Shown piece after piece: positions 8,537 to 17,086 of a DNA stretch of 64,000 bases. The stretch covers positions 172,310 to 236,309 of the forward strand of contig NZ_JACJHX010000006.1 of assembly GCF_014138605.1 (NCBI RefSeq). Reading direction: 5' to 3'. The position numbers were made by a program, and so were the translations under genes. Position 1 is the first letter of the stretch. Each line of letters opens with the position of its first letter. Origin of the DNA: Peribacillus huizhouensis (GTDB taxonomy: Bacteria; Bacillota; Bacilli; Bacillales; DSM-1321). The notes beneath the pieces are model-generated. The model saw nothing but the letters and a program-made list of their open reading frames with translations. It did not search any database and was not told the origin of the DNA.

Positions 8537-8547
8537 AGTGAAACTGC

Positions 8548-8570
8548 AATCAGTGGGTTTTTCACTGATT
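8548..8570 (+). terminator. Hairpin after the ureohydrolase gene
   Basis: AATCAGTG and CACTGATT pair around a short T-rich loop, 12 bases after the stop codon. The trailing T-run is missing, so it is a weak terminator at best. Confidence 0.45.
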
Positions 8571-8584
8571 GTTAGTCCCGTTCT

Positions 8585-8763
8585 AGTATCGCTAATATTC
8601 CCGCTACCGCGAGGATAAAGCGATACTACGAACCCGATTGGTTCAACTAAACCTCTGCGGCAAGTTCAATGTATCTTACCAATCGGGCTTTTACGGGCAG
8701 TTAACCCCCACATACGCTTCTTCGAGATTCTTTCAAACCTTGAGATGGGGGCCTACTGCCCGT
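8585..8763. other. Three consecutive G+C-rich stem-loops, possible structured RNA or non-autonomous element
   Basis: Three perfect stems follow one another: TAGTATCGCT/AGCGATACTA (8585-8594 with 8619-8628), CCCGATTGGT/ACCAATCGGG (8633-8642 with 8678-8687, then CTTTT) and ACGGGCAGT/ACTGCCCGT (8693-8701 with 8755-8763), the last enclosing a second pairing CCCCCA/TGGGGG. The block is clearly richer in G+C than its surroundings and has no coding sequence. I do not recognise a riboswitch class. It could be a structured RNA, or the hairpin end of an IS200/IS605- or IS110-like element. Confidence 0.55.
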
Positions 8764-8920
8764 TAATGCGGGATAATAGTAAGTGAGATGAAATAGAGAA
8801 AGATATAAATTCTTTTCTCTATTTCATCTATTCCATTCATAAATGTATTATATGATTGAGTAATGCCTATTCTTAATCTCTAGTATGGACAAGCGAAACA
8901 AAGAAATAATCTTCCAAAAT

Positions 8921-8935
8921 TTTGTAAGCGCTTCA
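8921..8935. promoter_or_regulatory. CcpA cre-like site before the MFS gene
   Basis: TTTGTAAGCGCTTCA has a cre-like core and shares 12 bases with the site at 7491-7505 in opposite orientation. It lies 62 bp before the MFS start. Confidence 0.35.
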
Positions 8936-8996
8936 CTGTTAGGAATCTGCGAATAAATAAAAGATCAAGGACCTAGACTAGATTTATAGGAGGAAC

Positions 8997-10397
8997 ATGA
9001 TGGAAACAAGTGCCTACAGTTCAAATAAAATGATTACTGGTATCGTATTTGCTGTACTTACATTTTGGCTATTTGCTCAGTCTATGGTAAATATCATTCC
9101 AGTCGTCCAAGGGGATTTAGGTATCTCATTAGGTACGCTAAATATTGCAATTAGTTTAACTTCCTTATTTTCAGGAATGTTTATCGTTGCAGCTGGTGGG
9201 ATTTCAGATCAAGTTGGCCGTAAGAAAATGACTTTTATAGGGCTTATTTTAAGCATAATTGGCTGCTTATGCATTATATTAGCGCAAAATGCTACACTTT
9301 TAATTGCGGGGCGTATTATCCAAGGTTTTTCTGCCGCATGTATTATGCCCTCAACCATTGCCTTAGTTAAAGCGTACTTCGAGGGGGAAAATAGACAGCG
9401 GGCGCTTAGTTATTGGTCATTTGGCTCATGGGGAGGTGGCGGAAGTTGTGCTTTTATAGGTGGTGCAATTGCTACATATATGGGTTGGAAATGGATTTTC
9501 ATCTTTTCAATTGCTCTTTCTTTGGTAGCGATGTACTTATTAAAAGATGCACCAGAAAGTAAGGCTGCTGAAAAATCAACCAAATCGAAATTTAATTTTA
9601 GTGGGCTCTTCATCTTTGTCATTATTATGCTGGCAATCAACCTAGTCGTTACACGAGGACACGATTTGGGTTGGACAAGCCCGATTACTATCGCATTAAT
9701 AGGTGTCATTATTTTTGGTAGTGTGATCTTCTTTACTCTAGAAAGTAAAAAGCGCAATCAATTTATTGAATTTTCTTTATTTAAAACGAAAGCTTATACC
9801 GGTGCTGTCACTTCTAACTTTTTACTAAATGGTGTTGCTGGAACGGTTGTCGTTGCGAATACGTATGTACAAGTAGCAAGAGGTTTTACACCATTTCAAA
9901 GCGGATTATTAACGCTCGGTAACTTAGTCGCTGTACTTGTGATGATTCGTGTCGGCGAGAAAATAATGCAAAAAGTTGGCGCAAGGAAACCAATGATAGC
10001 CGCTTCAATAATATCAACTGTTGGGCTTAGTATGACAGCATTAACTTTCTTACCTGACTTAGCGTATATTATCACCTTCTTTATCGGCTTCATGCTTTCC
10101 GGTGTTGGCCTTGGCTTATATGCGACACCATCAACTGATACTGCAGTAGTCAATATTCCAGAAGATAAAGTTGGCGTTGCTTCAGGTATTTATAAAATGT
10201 CCAGCTCTCTAGGCTTTTCATTTGGAATAGCCATTTCAACAGCGGTATATGGTGTACTTGTATCTACAGGGAATCTAGAATTTGCAGCTTCTGCAGGCAT
10301 CATGGTAAACATGGCATTTGCGATCCCTGCACTAATCTTAATCATGTTCACAATTACAGACAAAGAAGGAAAAATTATTTCCAAGCTTTCAGCGTAA
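8997..10397 (+). CDS. MFS transporter, 14-helix DHA2-like
   Basis: A 466-residue integral membrane protein of the major facilitator superfamily. The conserved loop between helices 2 and 3 is seen as GGISDQVGRKKMT, and the length and number of hydrophobic segments fit the 14-helix DHA2 (EmrB/QacA-like) group, which are proton-driven exporters. TAGGAGGAAC sits before two adjacent ATGs (8997 and 9000). It follows the ureohydrolase gene after a 460-bp gap that holds a hairpin block and a cre-like site, so it may be transcribed separately. A role with the guanidino compound is possible but rests on position only. The terminator at 10529-10578 closes the unit. Confidence 0.85.
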   Translation: MMETSAYSSNKMITGIVFAVLTFWLFAQSMVNIIPVVQGDLGISLGTLNIAISLTSLFSGMFIVAAGGISDQVGRKKMTFIGLILSIIGCLCIILAQNATLLIAGRIIQGFSAACIMPSTIALVKAYFEGENRQRALSYWSFGSWGGGGSCAFIGGAIATYMGWKWIFIFSIALSLVAMYLLKDAPESKAAEKSTKSKFNFSGLFIFVIIMLAINLVVTRGHDLGWTSPITIALIGVIIFGSVIFFTLESKKRNQFIEFSLFKTKAYTGAVTSNFLLNGVAGTVVVANTYVQVARGFTPFQSGLLTLGNLVAVLVMIRVGEKIMQKVGARKPMIAASIISTVGLSMTALTFLPDLAYIITFFIGFMLSGVGLGLYATPSTDTAVVNIPEDKVGVASGIYKMSSSLGFSFGIAISTAVYGVLVSTGNLEFAASAGIMVNMAFAIPALILIMFTITDKEGKIISKLSA

Positions 10398-10528
10398 AAA
10401 TCTTGATTGCCTTGAAACAAGTGATATCCACTGAATACTTGGCGCTTCTTATCCGTTTAAAGAATAGTCAATTAAGCTAATATGTGACATTCTAAGTGTT
10501 ATTTTCTATAGAAAACAGCTGTCCAATC

Positions 10529-10578
10529 AAAAACGTCATTCTTTTAGAGACTTAAACTGAAAGAATAACGTTTTTTTT
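10529..10578 (+). terminator. Rho-independent terminator after the MFS gene
   Basis: An AAAAACGT-ATTCTTT arm pairs with AAAGAAT-ACGTTTTT around a 14-nt loop and runs into eight T's. Confidence 0.75.
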
Positions 10579-10731
10579 AACTTTGGAGAATCTATTAAAA
10601 TCATAGACTTCTAATTCTGAAATAACCATTCAAAGAATGTCTAAAAAAATGCATCTACACAGAAATCATTTCACAATAAAAATAACTGATTTGATCCGGA
10701 TAAAAAGACATGAAAATTTTAAATATTAGGG

Positions 10732-10760
10732 TTGTAGCTTTAAAGAGATTTTGTTAGAAT
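10732..10760 (+). promoter_or_regulatory. Sigma-A promoter for the ZTP riboswitch-serA transcript
   Basis: TTGTAG (10732-10737), 17 bases, then TAGAAT (10755-10760). Transcription would start near 10767, about ten bases before the riboswitch aptamer. Confidence 0.6.
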
Positions 10761-10777
10761 GTAAGAAATGAAAAGAC

Positions 10778-10845
10778 TATGTGTGACTGGCGAAACACGG
10801 ATCACCGTGAGGGAGCACATAATGTCGTAGCCGTTCGCCTGGGCA
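10778..10845 (+). promoter_or_regulatory. ZTP (pfl) riboswitch aptamer
   Basis: The leader carries the conserved marks of the pfl motif: GTGACTGGCGAAA, a helix CACGG-ATCA-CCGTG (10796-10809), AGGGAGC, a closing arm CACATA that pairs with TATGTG, and the distal CCGTTCGCCTGGGCA (10831-10845). ZTP riboswitches sense the purine intermediate ZMP/ZTP, which accumulates when 10-formyl-tetrahydrofolate is short, and switch on genes of one-carbon and purine metabolism. Here the downstream gene is serA, the first step to serine and glycine and so to one-carbon units. The terminator that follows makes this a transcriptional ON switch. Confidence 0.85.
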
Positions 10846-10875
10846 GAGGTAAGGGAAACTTCCCTTGCCTCTTTC
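10845..10875 (+). terminator. Riboswitch expression-platform terminator
   Basis: The segment right after the aptamer forms AGAGGTAAGGG / CCCTTGCCTCT with a small loop and a short T-run. The aptamer 3' end (GGGCA) touches the stem, as expected for ligand-controlled termination. Confidence 0.8.
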
Positions 10876-10980
10876 TGTATATTAGGAGAGAATATAAAAG
10901 TCAATACTACTTTCTTATTCCATTTTTTTAGAAAATACAGATTTTCATAAAATTTGAATATTAAAAAGAGGGGCAAAAAA

Positions 10981-12180
10981 ATGAGCACATTAATTTTAGA
11001 CAAAGTGAAAACAATCAAAACTCTAAATAATATTACAGAAAGCGGACTAAATGTATTCAATAACGATACATTTACGATTGACAATGATAGCGAAAATCCC
11101 GATGCTATTGTAGTTCGTAGCTTTAACATGCATACAATCGAATTCGGCAATAATTTAAAAGCAATTGCACGTGCTGGAGCCGGTGTTAATAATATCCCCG
11201 TAGACAAATGTTCGGAACAAGGAATTGTCGTATTTAATACTCCAGGAGCTAATGCCAATGCTGTAAAAGAAATGGTCCTAACAACATTAATGGCTTCATC
11301 CCGTAACCTTTTTGCAGGTGTAGCTTGGACAAAGACTTTAGAAGGTGAAGGAGACAAAATTCCTAAGCTTGTAGAAACAGGAAAGAAACAATTTGTCGGT
11401 AAAGAAATCAAAGGAAAAACGCTTGGAGTTATTGGTTTAGGGGCAATCGGTGCACTAGTAGCGAATGATGCGCTTGATTTAGACATGGATGTTATTGGTT
11501 TTGACCCATTCATCTCTGTTGATACAGCTTGGAATTTGTCTCGAAATGTACAACGTGCTATGACGATTGAACAATTGTTCGCTAACTCTGATTATGTTAC
11601 TGTACACGTTCCGTTAACTGATGAGACTGCAGGAATGTTTAACCAAGAAATATTTAGTATCATGAAGCCAGGTGTTCATATATTGAATTTCTCACGTGGT
11701 GAGCTTGTAAATGAAACAGATATGGAAGCTGCACTTGAAAGCGGAAAAGTTGGCATGTATATTACAGACTTCCCAAATGAAAATGTGTTACAAATGAAAA
11801 ATACAGTTCCAATTCCACATCTTGGTGCTTCTACACAGGAATCAGAAGAAAACTGTGCGATTATGGCCGCTCGTCAAGTTAAGGATTTCTTAGAAACAGG
11901 AAACATCAAAAACTCTGTGAATTTTCCAAATACAATCCTTCCTTATACAGGAAAACAACGTGTGGCAGCTTTCCACAGAAACGTTCCTAACATGGTTGGT
12001 CAGATCACACAAGCAATATCAGGTCATAATTTAAACATTGCTGACATGGTAAACAGAAGCCGTGGGGAATACGCATATACGATGATTGATATTGATAATA
12101 AAGTAAATGGCGATATCATACCTGACTTAAAAGAAAAAATCAATCAAATTGAAGGTATCATAACAACTCGCATCATCTAA
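10981..12180 (+). CDS. serA: D-3-phosphoglycerate dehydrogenase
   Basis: A 399-residue NAD-dependent dehydrogenase that oxidises 3-phosphoglycerate to 3-phosphohydroxypyruvate, the entry into serine synthesis. Domains: substrate domain split around the nucleotide domain, dinucleotide motif GLGAIG (152-157), the NFSRGELV active-site arginine region and HLGAST around the catalytic histidine, and a C-terminal ACT domain (about 325-399) for serine feedback. It is the short form of the family without the inserted second domain. ATG 10981 has AAGAGGGG upstream; an in-frame ATG at 10954 lacks a site. It is controlled by the ZTP riboswitch in its leader. An IS3 relic follows. Confidence 0.92.
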   Translation: MSTLILDKVKTIKTLNNITESGLNVFNNDTFTIDNDSENPDAIVVRSFNMHTIEFGNNLKAIARAGAGVNNIPVDKCSEQGIVVFNTPGANANAVKEMVLTTLMASSRNLFAGVAWTKTLEGEGDKIPKLVETGKKQFVGKEIKGKTLGVIGLGAIGALVANDALDLDMDVIGFDPFISVDTAWNLSRNVQRAMTIEQLFANSDYVTVHVPLTDETAGMFNQEIFSIMKPGVHILNFSRGELVNETDMEAALESGKVGMYITDFPNENVLQMKNTVPIPHLGASTQESEENCAIMAARQVKDFLETGNIKNSVNFPNTILPYTGKQRVAAFHRNVPNMVGQITQAISGHNLNIADMVNRSRGEYAYTMIDIDNKVNGDIIPDLKEKINQIEGIITTRII

Positions 12181-12235
12181 TAATGGTAATCTGATTGTGA
12201 TTAAAATTAATAAGCAAGAGTCTCAATTCTAAACT

Positions 12236-12275
12236 GCACCCTGAATATTAGACATGGTCTAATATTCGGAGGTGC
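12236..12275 (+). terminator. Hairpin after serA, at the left end of an IS3 relic
   Basis: GCACC/GGTGC and GAATATTAGAC/GTCTAATATTC pair around ATG, followed by TTTT. Such hairpins are common just upstream of IS3 orfA and may serve both the IS and serA. Confidence 0.65.
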
Positions 12276-12282
12276 TTTTCTA

Positions 12283-12750
12283 TTGGCTAAATTTATTAGC
12301 AATGACAAATAAGAACAGTAAAACGTTATTTAGAGGGTAATGAAGGTTACGAGGTCATCGCAGAGGATATTAGGGTGAAAAGGGATAATCACCATGGAAA
12401 AAAGGCTTTTTTAAAGTACTATACAAATTATTCAGTCCAATATAAACTAGATGAATGAAAATGGTACGTCTATCTTTGGAACGGTTGCAATATTAATTTT
12501 CTTTCCGACTATACTCTTTGGTATTAGCAACACTTACTTGAAATACAAGGATTAGATGCCTAAAACTAAAGAATAAGTGACGTCCATCTATGAAATATAA
12601 AAAAACACCGGAATAACAAATGCCAGCTGAAAGTTCAATTGAGGCATTACTGGCGGAAAATGAAGATTGTGAATAGAGTATACATGTTAAAAAAGTTGAA
12701 TGCCTTAGTTAGAAACAAGGTAAAATCACCAAGCAAAACAAAGTACAAGT
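12283..12750 (+). pseudogene. IS3-family orfA relic
   Basis: Pieces of an IS150-type OrfA can be read in several frames: MAKFISNDK after a TTG, then RTVKRYLEGNEGYEVIAEDI, YTNYSVQYKLD, NENGTSI, and finally MPAESSIEALLAENED with LNALVRNKVKSPSKTK. Frameshifts and stops are frequent, so it is dead. The start of an OrfB (KVVYD) follows and stops. The rest of the element is missing; what lies between 12750 and 13023 is not recognisable. Confidence 0.65.
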
Positions 12751-13023
12751 AGTCTATGATAGTTGAATAAGCTTATGTTAGAAGGCCTCAACTATGGTAG
12801 CCGCGACTCTTCATAGCATTCAAACCCGTAATCTTACAGGAATATCGATTGCCGAATGCGTTCCTGACAATCTTGTGAAAGAACATTTGCATTTGTTGGA
12901 AATGCTACACATGCACTTACATAACAATACTACTGTTATTACTAAGGTGACTAGGTTTTATTTTTATCTTCAAAATCAGTTAGTTAACATACGAAAAAAC
13001 GTCACAATGAAGGGAAAGTCATT

Positions 13024-13476
13024 ATGCGAATTATTAGCGTTAAGGAACATCCAGAGTATAAAGAAAAAGCAATTAAATATTTTCAAAGCAAATGGGCTAA
13101 CGAAAATAGTATGAAAGTTTATGAGGATTCTATTACACATAGCATAACAACGGACAGTCCCCTTCCTATTTGGTATATAATGGAGGATTCAGGTCGGATT
13201 ATTGGCTGTGCAGGTCTTATTAGTAATGATTTTATTAGTCGTATGGATTTATGGCCTTGGATTTGTGCTATTTACATTGAAAAAAGCTATCGTGGTAAAT
13301 CCTTAGGTAAAGAGCTACTTATACGTGCTAAAGGTGATGCAGAAAAAGCAGGATTCAATCAAGTTTTCCTTTGCACTGACCATATTGGATACTATGAAAA
13401 ATATGGATTCACTTATATAGGTGACGGATATCATCCATGGGGGAGTAGGTCAAGAATTTATACGAGTAATAACTAA
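13024..13476 (+). CDS. GNAT-family N-acetyltransferase
   Basis: A 150-residue acetyltransferase of the GNAT fold. The acetyl-CoA binding motif A is seen as YIEKSYRGKSLGKELL (about 89-104, R-G-x-x-L-G/K pattern), followed by YYEKYGF, the usual motif B. ATG 13024 has GAAGGGA upstream. The substrate is unknown; family members acetylate amines of small molecules, peptides or proteins. It is a single gene ending at the terminator at 13596. Confidence 0.82.
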   Translation: MRIISVKEHPEYKEKAIKYFQSKWANENSMKVYEDSITHSITTDSPLPIWYIMEDSGRIIGCAGLISNDFISRMDLWPWICAIYIEKSYRGKSLGKELLIRAKGDAEKAGFNQVFLCTDHIGYYEKYGFTYIGDGYHPWGSRSRIYTSNN

Positions 13477-13595
13477 AATAAACATTTTTGAGTTTATCTA
13501 TTTTTACTTCAAAAAACGGGTGCTAATTTTCAACAAAACATATCCTAAAATTACCAAACTTTTTTATAAAACTATGATCCATTTAAATATATTAA

Positions 13596-13637
13596 GAGAG
13601 TGTTTTGATCAATCTAAGTTTCAAAACACTCTCTTTC
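13596..13637. terminator. Perfect 14-bp hairpin terminator
   Basis: AGAGAGTGTTTTGA and TCAAAACACTCTCT pair around an 11-nt loop and are followed by TTT. It lies 120 bp after the GNAT gene. Confidence 0.7.
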
Positions 13638-14192
13638 CTTTGTTCTTTTATCAAGGTTTATTTGAATCTGCTCAAACATTGTACTATAGCAACATAAAAA
13701 TGTGGTGTGAACTTTTGGGTCTAACTAAACATTAAAGCTGGTAACTAAATGAGCATTTTTGTTCTCAAAATAATCCTTGGTACTGGCAGGAATTTTGAAA
13801 AGTATTCGGGAAGCAAATAAAAAGCTCATATTAATAATGCATTGACTATTATTTCGTACTCTCATATATTTAATAAATGCAATATTTTCACGTAACGAGT
13901 TTAAATCAAATTCCGAAAGAGTTTGGAGAACTCAGAAGGTCATTTGTTTTACCTCTTTCCAAACGGAAAAGAACAACTTGCCCTTGAATCGTTACAAATG
14001 ACAGCTAAGTTCGTTACTGATAATATTATTGTGTAAGTTTTACAAAACTCGTCTGATCCTGTAATTGCAATTCATGACTTTATGATTTGAAACTTGAAAC
14101 AATCCTAATTGCATTTTACAAGGGAGAATATCATGTTCATTCGAAGAATTCAAATAAGTATAGGTAGCTAATTTAAAAAAGGAGAGAAGGAA
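13638..14192. other. Gene-poor stretch with a short unassigned coding relic
   Basis: Mostly AT-rich and without a supported gene. Around 13905-14036 a frame reads SLENSEGHLFYLFPNGKEQL and ends at a stop; it looks protein-like but has no start and I cannot place it in a family. The final bases hold the site AAAGGAGAGAAGG of the next gene. Confidence 0.35.
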
Positions 14193-14900
14193 ATGGGTTT
14201 TTTTCAAGATATGTTACAAATATTCAAAAAGAGAGAATTATTATTTTTAGAAAGCTATAAAGAATCAGATGATGTCTATACCTTTCTTTTTGAAAAAGAG
14301 AAAGATTTAACCTGGGTAGCAGGGCAATATGGTTTGTTTAAAATTACTCATAAATCGATAAAAAAGCCGACACGACCATTCACTGTGGCATCTGCTCCCA
14401 CAGAAAATATTGTGAGGCTAACAATAGGAATTAGTGATGACCCCAGTGATTTTAAGAAAGCGATGTTAGAATTAAAACAGGGAATGAAAGTGAGTATGAG
14501 TGGGCCTGTAGGATCTTTTAATTTTAAAAATACCAGTCCTTCTCTCCTGATTGCAGGCGGAATTGGAATTACACCATTTCGGTCGATACTAAAACAAATA
14601 GAGGCAGAAGAAGATGGTGTAGAGAATCCAATAAATCTACTCTATATGGATAGCAAAAAGTCATATCTATTTAAAGATGAACTTGATGAAATGGCTAATA
14701 ATACTTCAATAAATATTACTTATCTTGATTCAAGGGATGAATTACATCAGGAGATCGATAAGTTTACAACCTTTTATCAAAATAATGGGAAATACTTTAT
14801 TGCAGGACCGAAGTCAATGGTAGATTCTATGTCTACTTATTTACAAAATCAAAAGATTTCAAAACAGAATATCAAAAAAGATGCCTTTTTTGGGTATTAG
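14193..14900 (+). CDS. FAD/NAD(P)H ferredoxin-reductase-like oxidoreductase
   Basis: A 235-residue protein with the two-domain FNR fold. The FAD-binding domain carries RPFTVASAP (about 65-73, the R-x-Y/F-S/T flavin motif), and the NAD(P)H domain carries IAGGIGITPFRSIL (about 125-138); it ends in an aromatic-rich tail (KDAFFGY) near the flavin ring position. It has no iron-sulphur domain, so it would pass electrons between NAD(P)H and a separate partner. No partner gene adjoins it; the ferredoxin at 57.4 kb is a distant candidate. AAAGGAGAGAAGG precedes the ATG. A terminator follows. Confidence 0.82.
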   Translation: MGFFQDMLQIFKKRELLFLESYKESDDVYTFLFEKEKDLTWVAGQYGLFKITHKSIKKPTRPFTVASAPTENIVRLTIGISDDPSDFKKAMLELKQGMKVSMSGPVGSFNFKNTSPSLLIAGGIGITPFRSILKQIEAEEDGVENPINLLYMDSKKSYLFKDELDEMANNTSINITYLDSRDELHQEIDKFTTFYQNNGKYFIAGPKSMVDSMSTYLQNQKISKQNIKKDAFFGY

Positions 14901-14926
14901 TTTTAAATGAGTACGAATGGTTTAAG

Positions 14927-14980
14927 AAAAGAAGTAGAGCTGTTTTAGATAAAATCTGCTGCAGTTCATCTTCTTTTTTT
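14927..14980 (+). terminator. Rho-independent terminator after the FNR-like gene
   Basis: AAAAGAAG and CTTCTTTT close a longer imperfect stem (inner CTG/CAG) and run into a T-tract. Confidence 0.65.
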
Positions 14981-15477
14981 CTTTAAATTTTTGAAATTTA
15001 CAGAAAAAACAATTTAACTGAAGGGATGAGGCGAATTGAATTAATGTCTTTTTTCGAATTTTCAACGGCTGGTTCAAATTGTCCTTAGTTCCTAACTTCT
15101 TAAATCTAGTGTTCAGTTAGCAACAATAATGTAAGTTAAAAACAGATATCCTTCCTTACTGAAAATATTATTTCCATATAATATATTACATCTAATACCT
15201 CGTGTATTATTGCATAATTGCAGTATTTAGGTATATTGATAATAATTTATATTGGATGACCTTGTGAAATATCCCATATTTTGTTACAGAATTGGTAGCT
15301 AGGTACTCTCTATCAGTATATAATTGAACATGACTTACGTTCTTTTTTATATGTCGCTGGAAGACGGGTTAATAATAGCTTTATCAATCGACATATTATA
15401 ATAATTTATGTTGTTTTGAATATTAGTTCATTTTAGAACTCTATTTTCACAAATTAAATAGATTGTGAGGGATATAT
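14981..15477. other. AT-rich stretch without a gene
   Basis: About 500 bp with no open frame that has start signals and no hairpin of note. It should hold the promoter of the EamA transporter; no box stands out. Confidence 0.4.
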
Positions 15478-16422
15478 ATGGGTAACCAACCGCGATGGCC
15501 CGGGTTTATATTTGTTATACTCGGTGCAAGTTTTTGGGGAATAGGAGGTACGGTAGCACAGCGCTTATTTCAAGAAGATGGTATAACAGTTGAATGGCTT
15601 GTATCCACTCGTTTATTAATTGCAGGCATTCTATTACTTGTTTTATCATTTATAAGAGATCGAAAACAAGTTTTAAAGATTTGGTCAGATAAAAAAGCAA
15701 GAATACAGATCGTGATTTACAGCTTATTAGGGATGCTAGCCGTTCAATACACGTATATGGCTTCCATTCAGTTGGGGAATGCAGCCGTTGCAACATTATT
15801 ACAGTATTTAGCTCCTGTTTTTATTATTATATATTTAGTTTTGACTAAAGTAAGCAAATTGAAAGCTAGAGATATATTTGCTGTGGTTTTAGCTTTATCC
15901 GGTACATTTTTATTGTTAACGAATGGATCATTGGCTGGTCTTTCAGTGCCTGCATCTTCTGTAATATGGGGAATAATTTCAGCAATTGCTCTTGCATTTT
16001 ATACTTTATATGCAGGTGTATTGCTGAAAAAGTGGGGCTCACTAAACGTTATTGGCTGGGCAATGATTATTGGTGGAATTGGTATGAGCATAATACAGCC
16101 TCCTTGGTCGGTTGACTCTAGTAATTGGTCCATTGACACGTATCTATTTCTAGGGTTTGTAATTTTGTTTGGAACGATGATTGCTTTTTGGTTTTACATT
16201 GAAAGTCTTAAATACTTAAAACCGCAAGAAACTACTTTATTAGGTAGTTTAGAACCATTAACAGCTATTATCACTTCAGTTTTGTGGCTTCACATCTCAT
16301 TCGGAATTTATCAATTTTTAGGTACTAGCCTTATACTATTTATGGTTCTATATTTATCGATATTCAAAGATAAACCCGAAGAAAGTTTACAAATTATTCG
16401 AACAGAAGAATTGGGTTCTTAA
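15478..16422 (+). CDS. EamA-family (DMT) transporter
   Basis: A 314-residue membrane protein with ten predicted helices in two EamA repeats (starts FIFVILGASFWGIGGTVAQ; second repeat from about 155). The family exports or imports amino acids, nucleosides and other metabolites; the substrate is not evident. GTGAGGGA lies before the ATG. It has no co-transcribed partner; the SRPBCC gene follows after about 95 bp. Confidence 0.82.
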   Translation: MGNQPRWPGFIFVILGASFWGIGGTVAQRLFQEDGITVEWLVSTRLLIAGILLLVLSFIRDRKQVLKIWSDKKARIQIVIYSLLGMLAVQYTYMASIQLGNAAVATLLQYLAPVFIIIYLVLTKVSKLKARDIFAVVLALSGTFLLLTNGSLAGLSVPASSVIWGIISAIALAFYTLYAGVLLKKWGSLNVIGWAMIIGGIGMSIIQPPWSVDSSNWSIDTYLFLGFVILFGTMIAFWFYIESLKYLKPQETTLLGSLEPLTAIITSVLWLHISFGIYQFLGTSLILFMVLYLSIFKDKPEESLQIIRTEELGS

Positions 16423-16517
16423 AATTAGTCACTTTAAGAATGCGATTTTCTCATTAATCAACTGCATAATGTATAGTTAATGTGAGACCTTAGAGTATTA
16501 AATAACTCGAAAGTGGG

Positions 16518-16967
16518 ATGAAATCGAATATGAATAACATAACAAAATTTAAAATATTAAAACCAGCTCATGAAGTATTTGAAGCGTTCGTAGACCCTTC
16601 AAAAATCGGCAATTTTTGGTTTACGTCAAGCTCTGAACGATGGGAACAAGGTAAGACGGTTACATTGAAATATGATGAATATGATGCACAAGTGGATATT
16701 AAAGTAATAGATGTCGAGCAAAATAAAAAAATAGTATTCAAATGGGGGGGATATGAGGAAGAACATATTGTTACAATAACTCTAAATGAATTGGATCAAT
16801 CGAATACAATTATTGAAGTGACTGAACAAGGATTTAATGAAAGTGATGGAGAATTATTACATAAATTAGTTGACAATAAAGAAGGTTGGGTTTTTATGTT
16901 GACTTGTTTAAAAGGTTATTTAGAATTTGGTGTAAATAATTTGAGAACAGGAATCGTGAAGAATTAA
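16518..16967 (+). CDS. SRPBCC/AHSA1-like protein
   Basis: A 149-residue protein of the START-like SRPBCC fold. The signature is seen as HEVFEAFVDPSKIGNFWF near the N-terminus and VFMLTCLKGYLEFG near the C-terminus. Such proteins bind hydrophobic ligands or act as Aha1-type helpers; the role here is unknown. The start is uncertain: ATG 16518 follows GTGGG with almost no spacer, while ATG 16530 has a 12-base spacer, giving 145 residues. A strong terminator closes the gene. Confidence 0.75.
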   Translation: MKSNMNNITKFKILKPAHEVFEAFVDPSKIGNFWFTSSSERWEQGKTVTLKYDEYDAQVDIKVIDVEQNKKIVFKWGGYEEEHIVTITLNELDQSNTIIEVTEQGFNESDGELLHKLVDNKEGWVFMLTCLKGYLEFGVNNLRTGIVKN

Positions 16968-16970
16968 CCT

Positions 16971-16997
16971 AAAAAAGAGCCAATTGGCTCTTTTTTT
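16971..16997. terminator. Strong bidirectional terminator
   Basis: A perfect palindrome: A6 then GAGCCAATTGGCTC then T7. It serves the SRPBCC gene; the converging DUF445 gene ends at 17087. Confidence 0.9.
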
Positions 16998-17086
16998 GTA
17001 TGGTATATTACCCTATATATTCTTATAACAACCGATTAACCATTTTAAGCGAGAGTAACAATTGATTTATTTGGTTTTAAAGGAAA

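Noticed and set aside
8585..8763. Guanidine riboswitch near the ureohydrolase gene
   Set aside because: The conserved guanidine-I, -II and -III sequences are absent, and the block lies after rather than before the ureohydrolase gene.
12794..13114. Possible 106-codon gene
   Set aside because: No ribosome binding site, poor composition and overlap with the well-supported GNAT gene in another frame.
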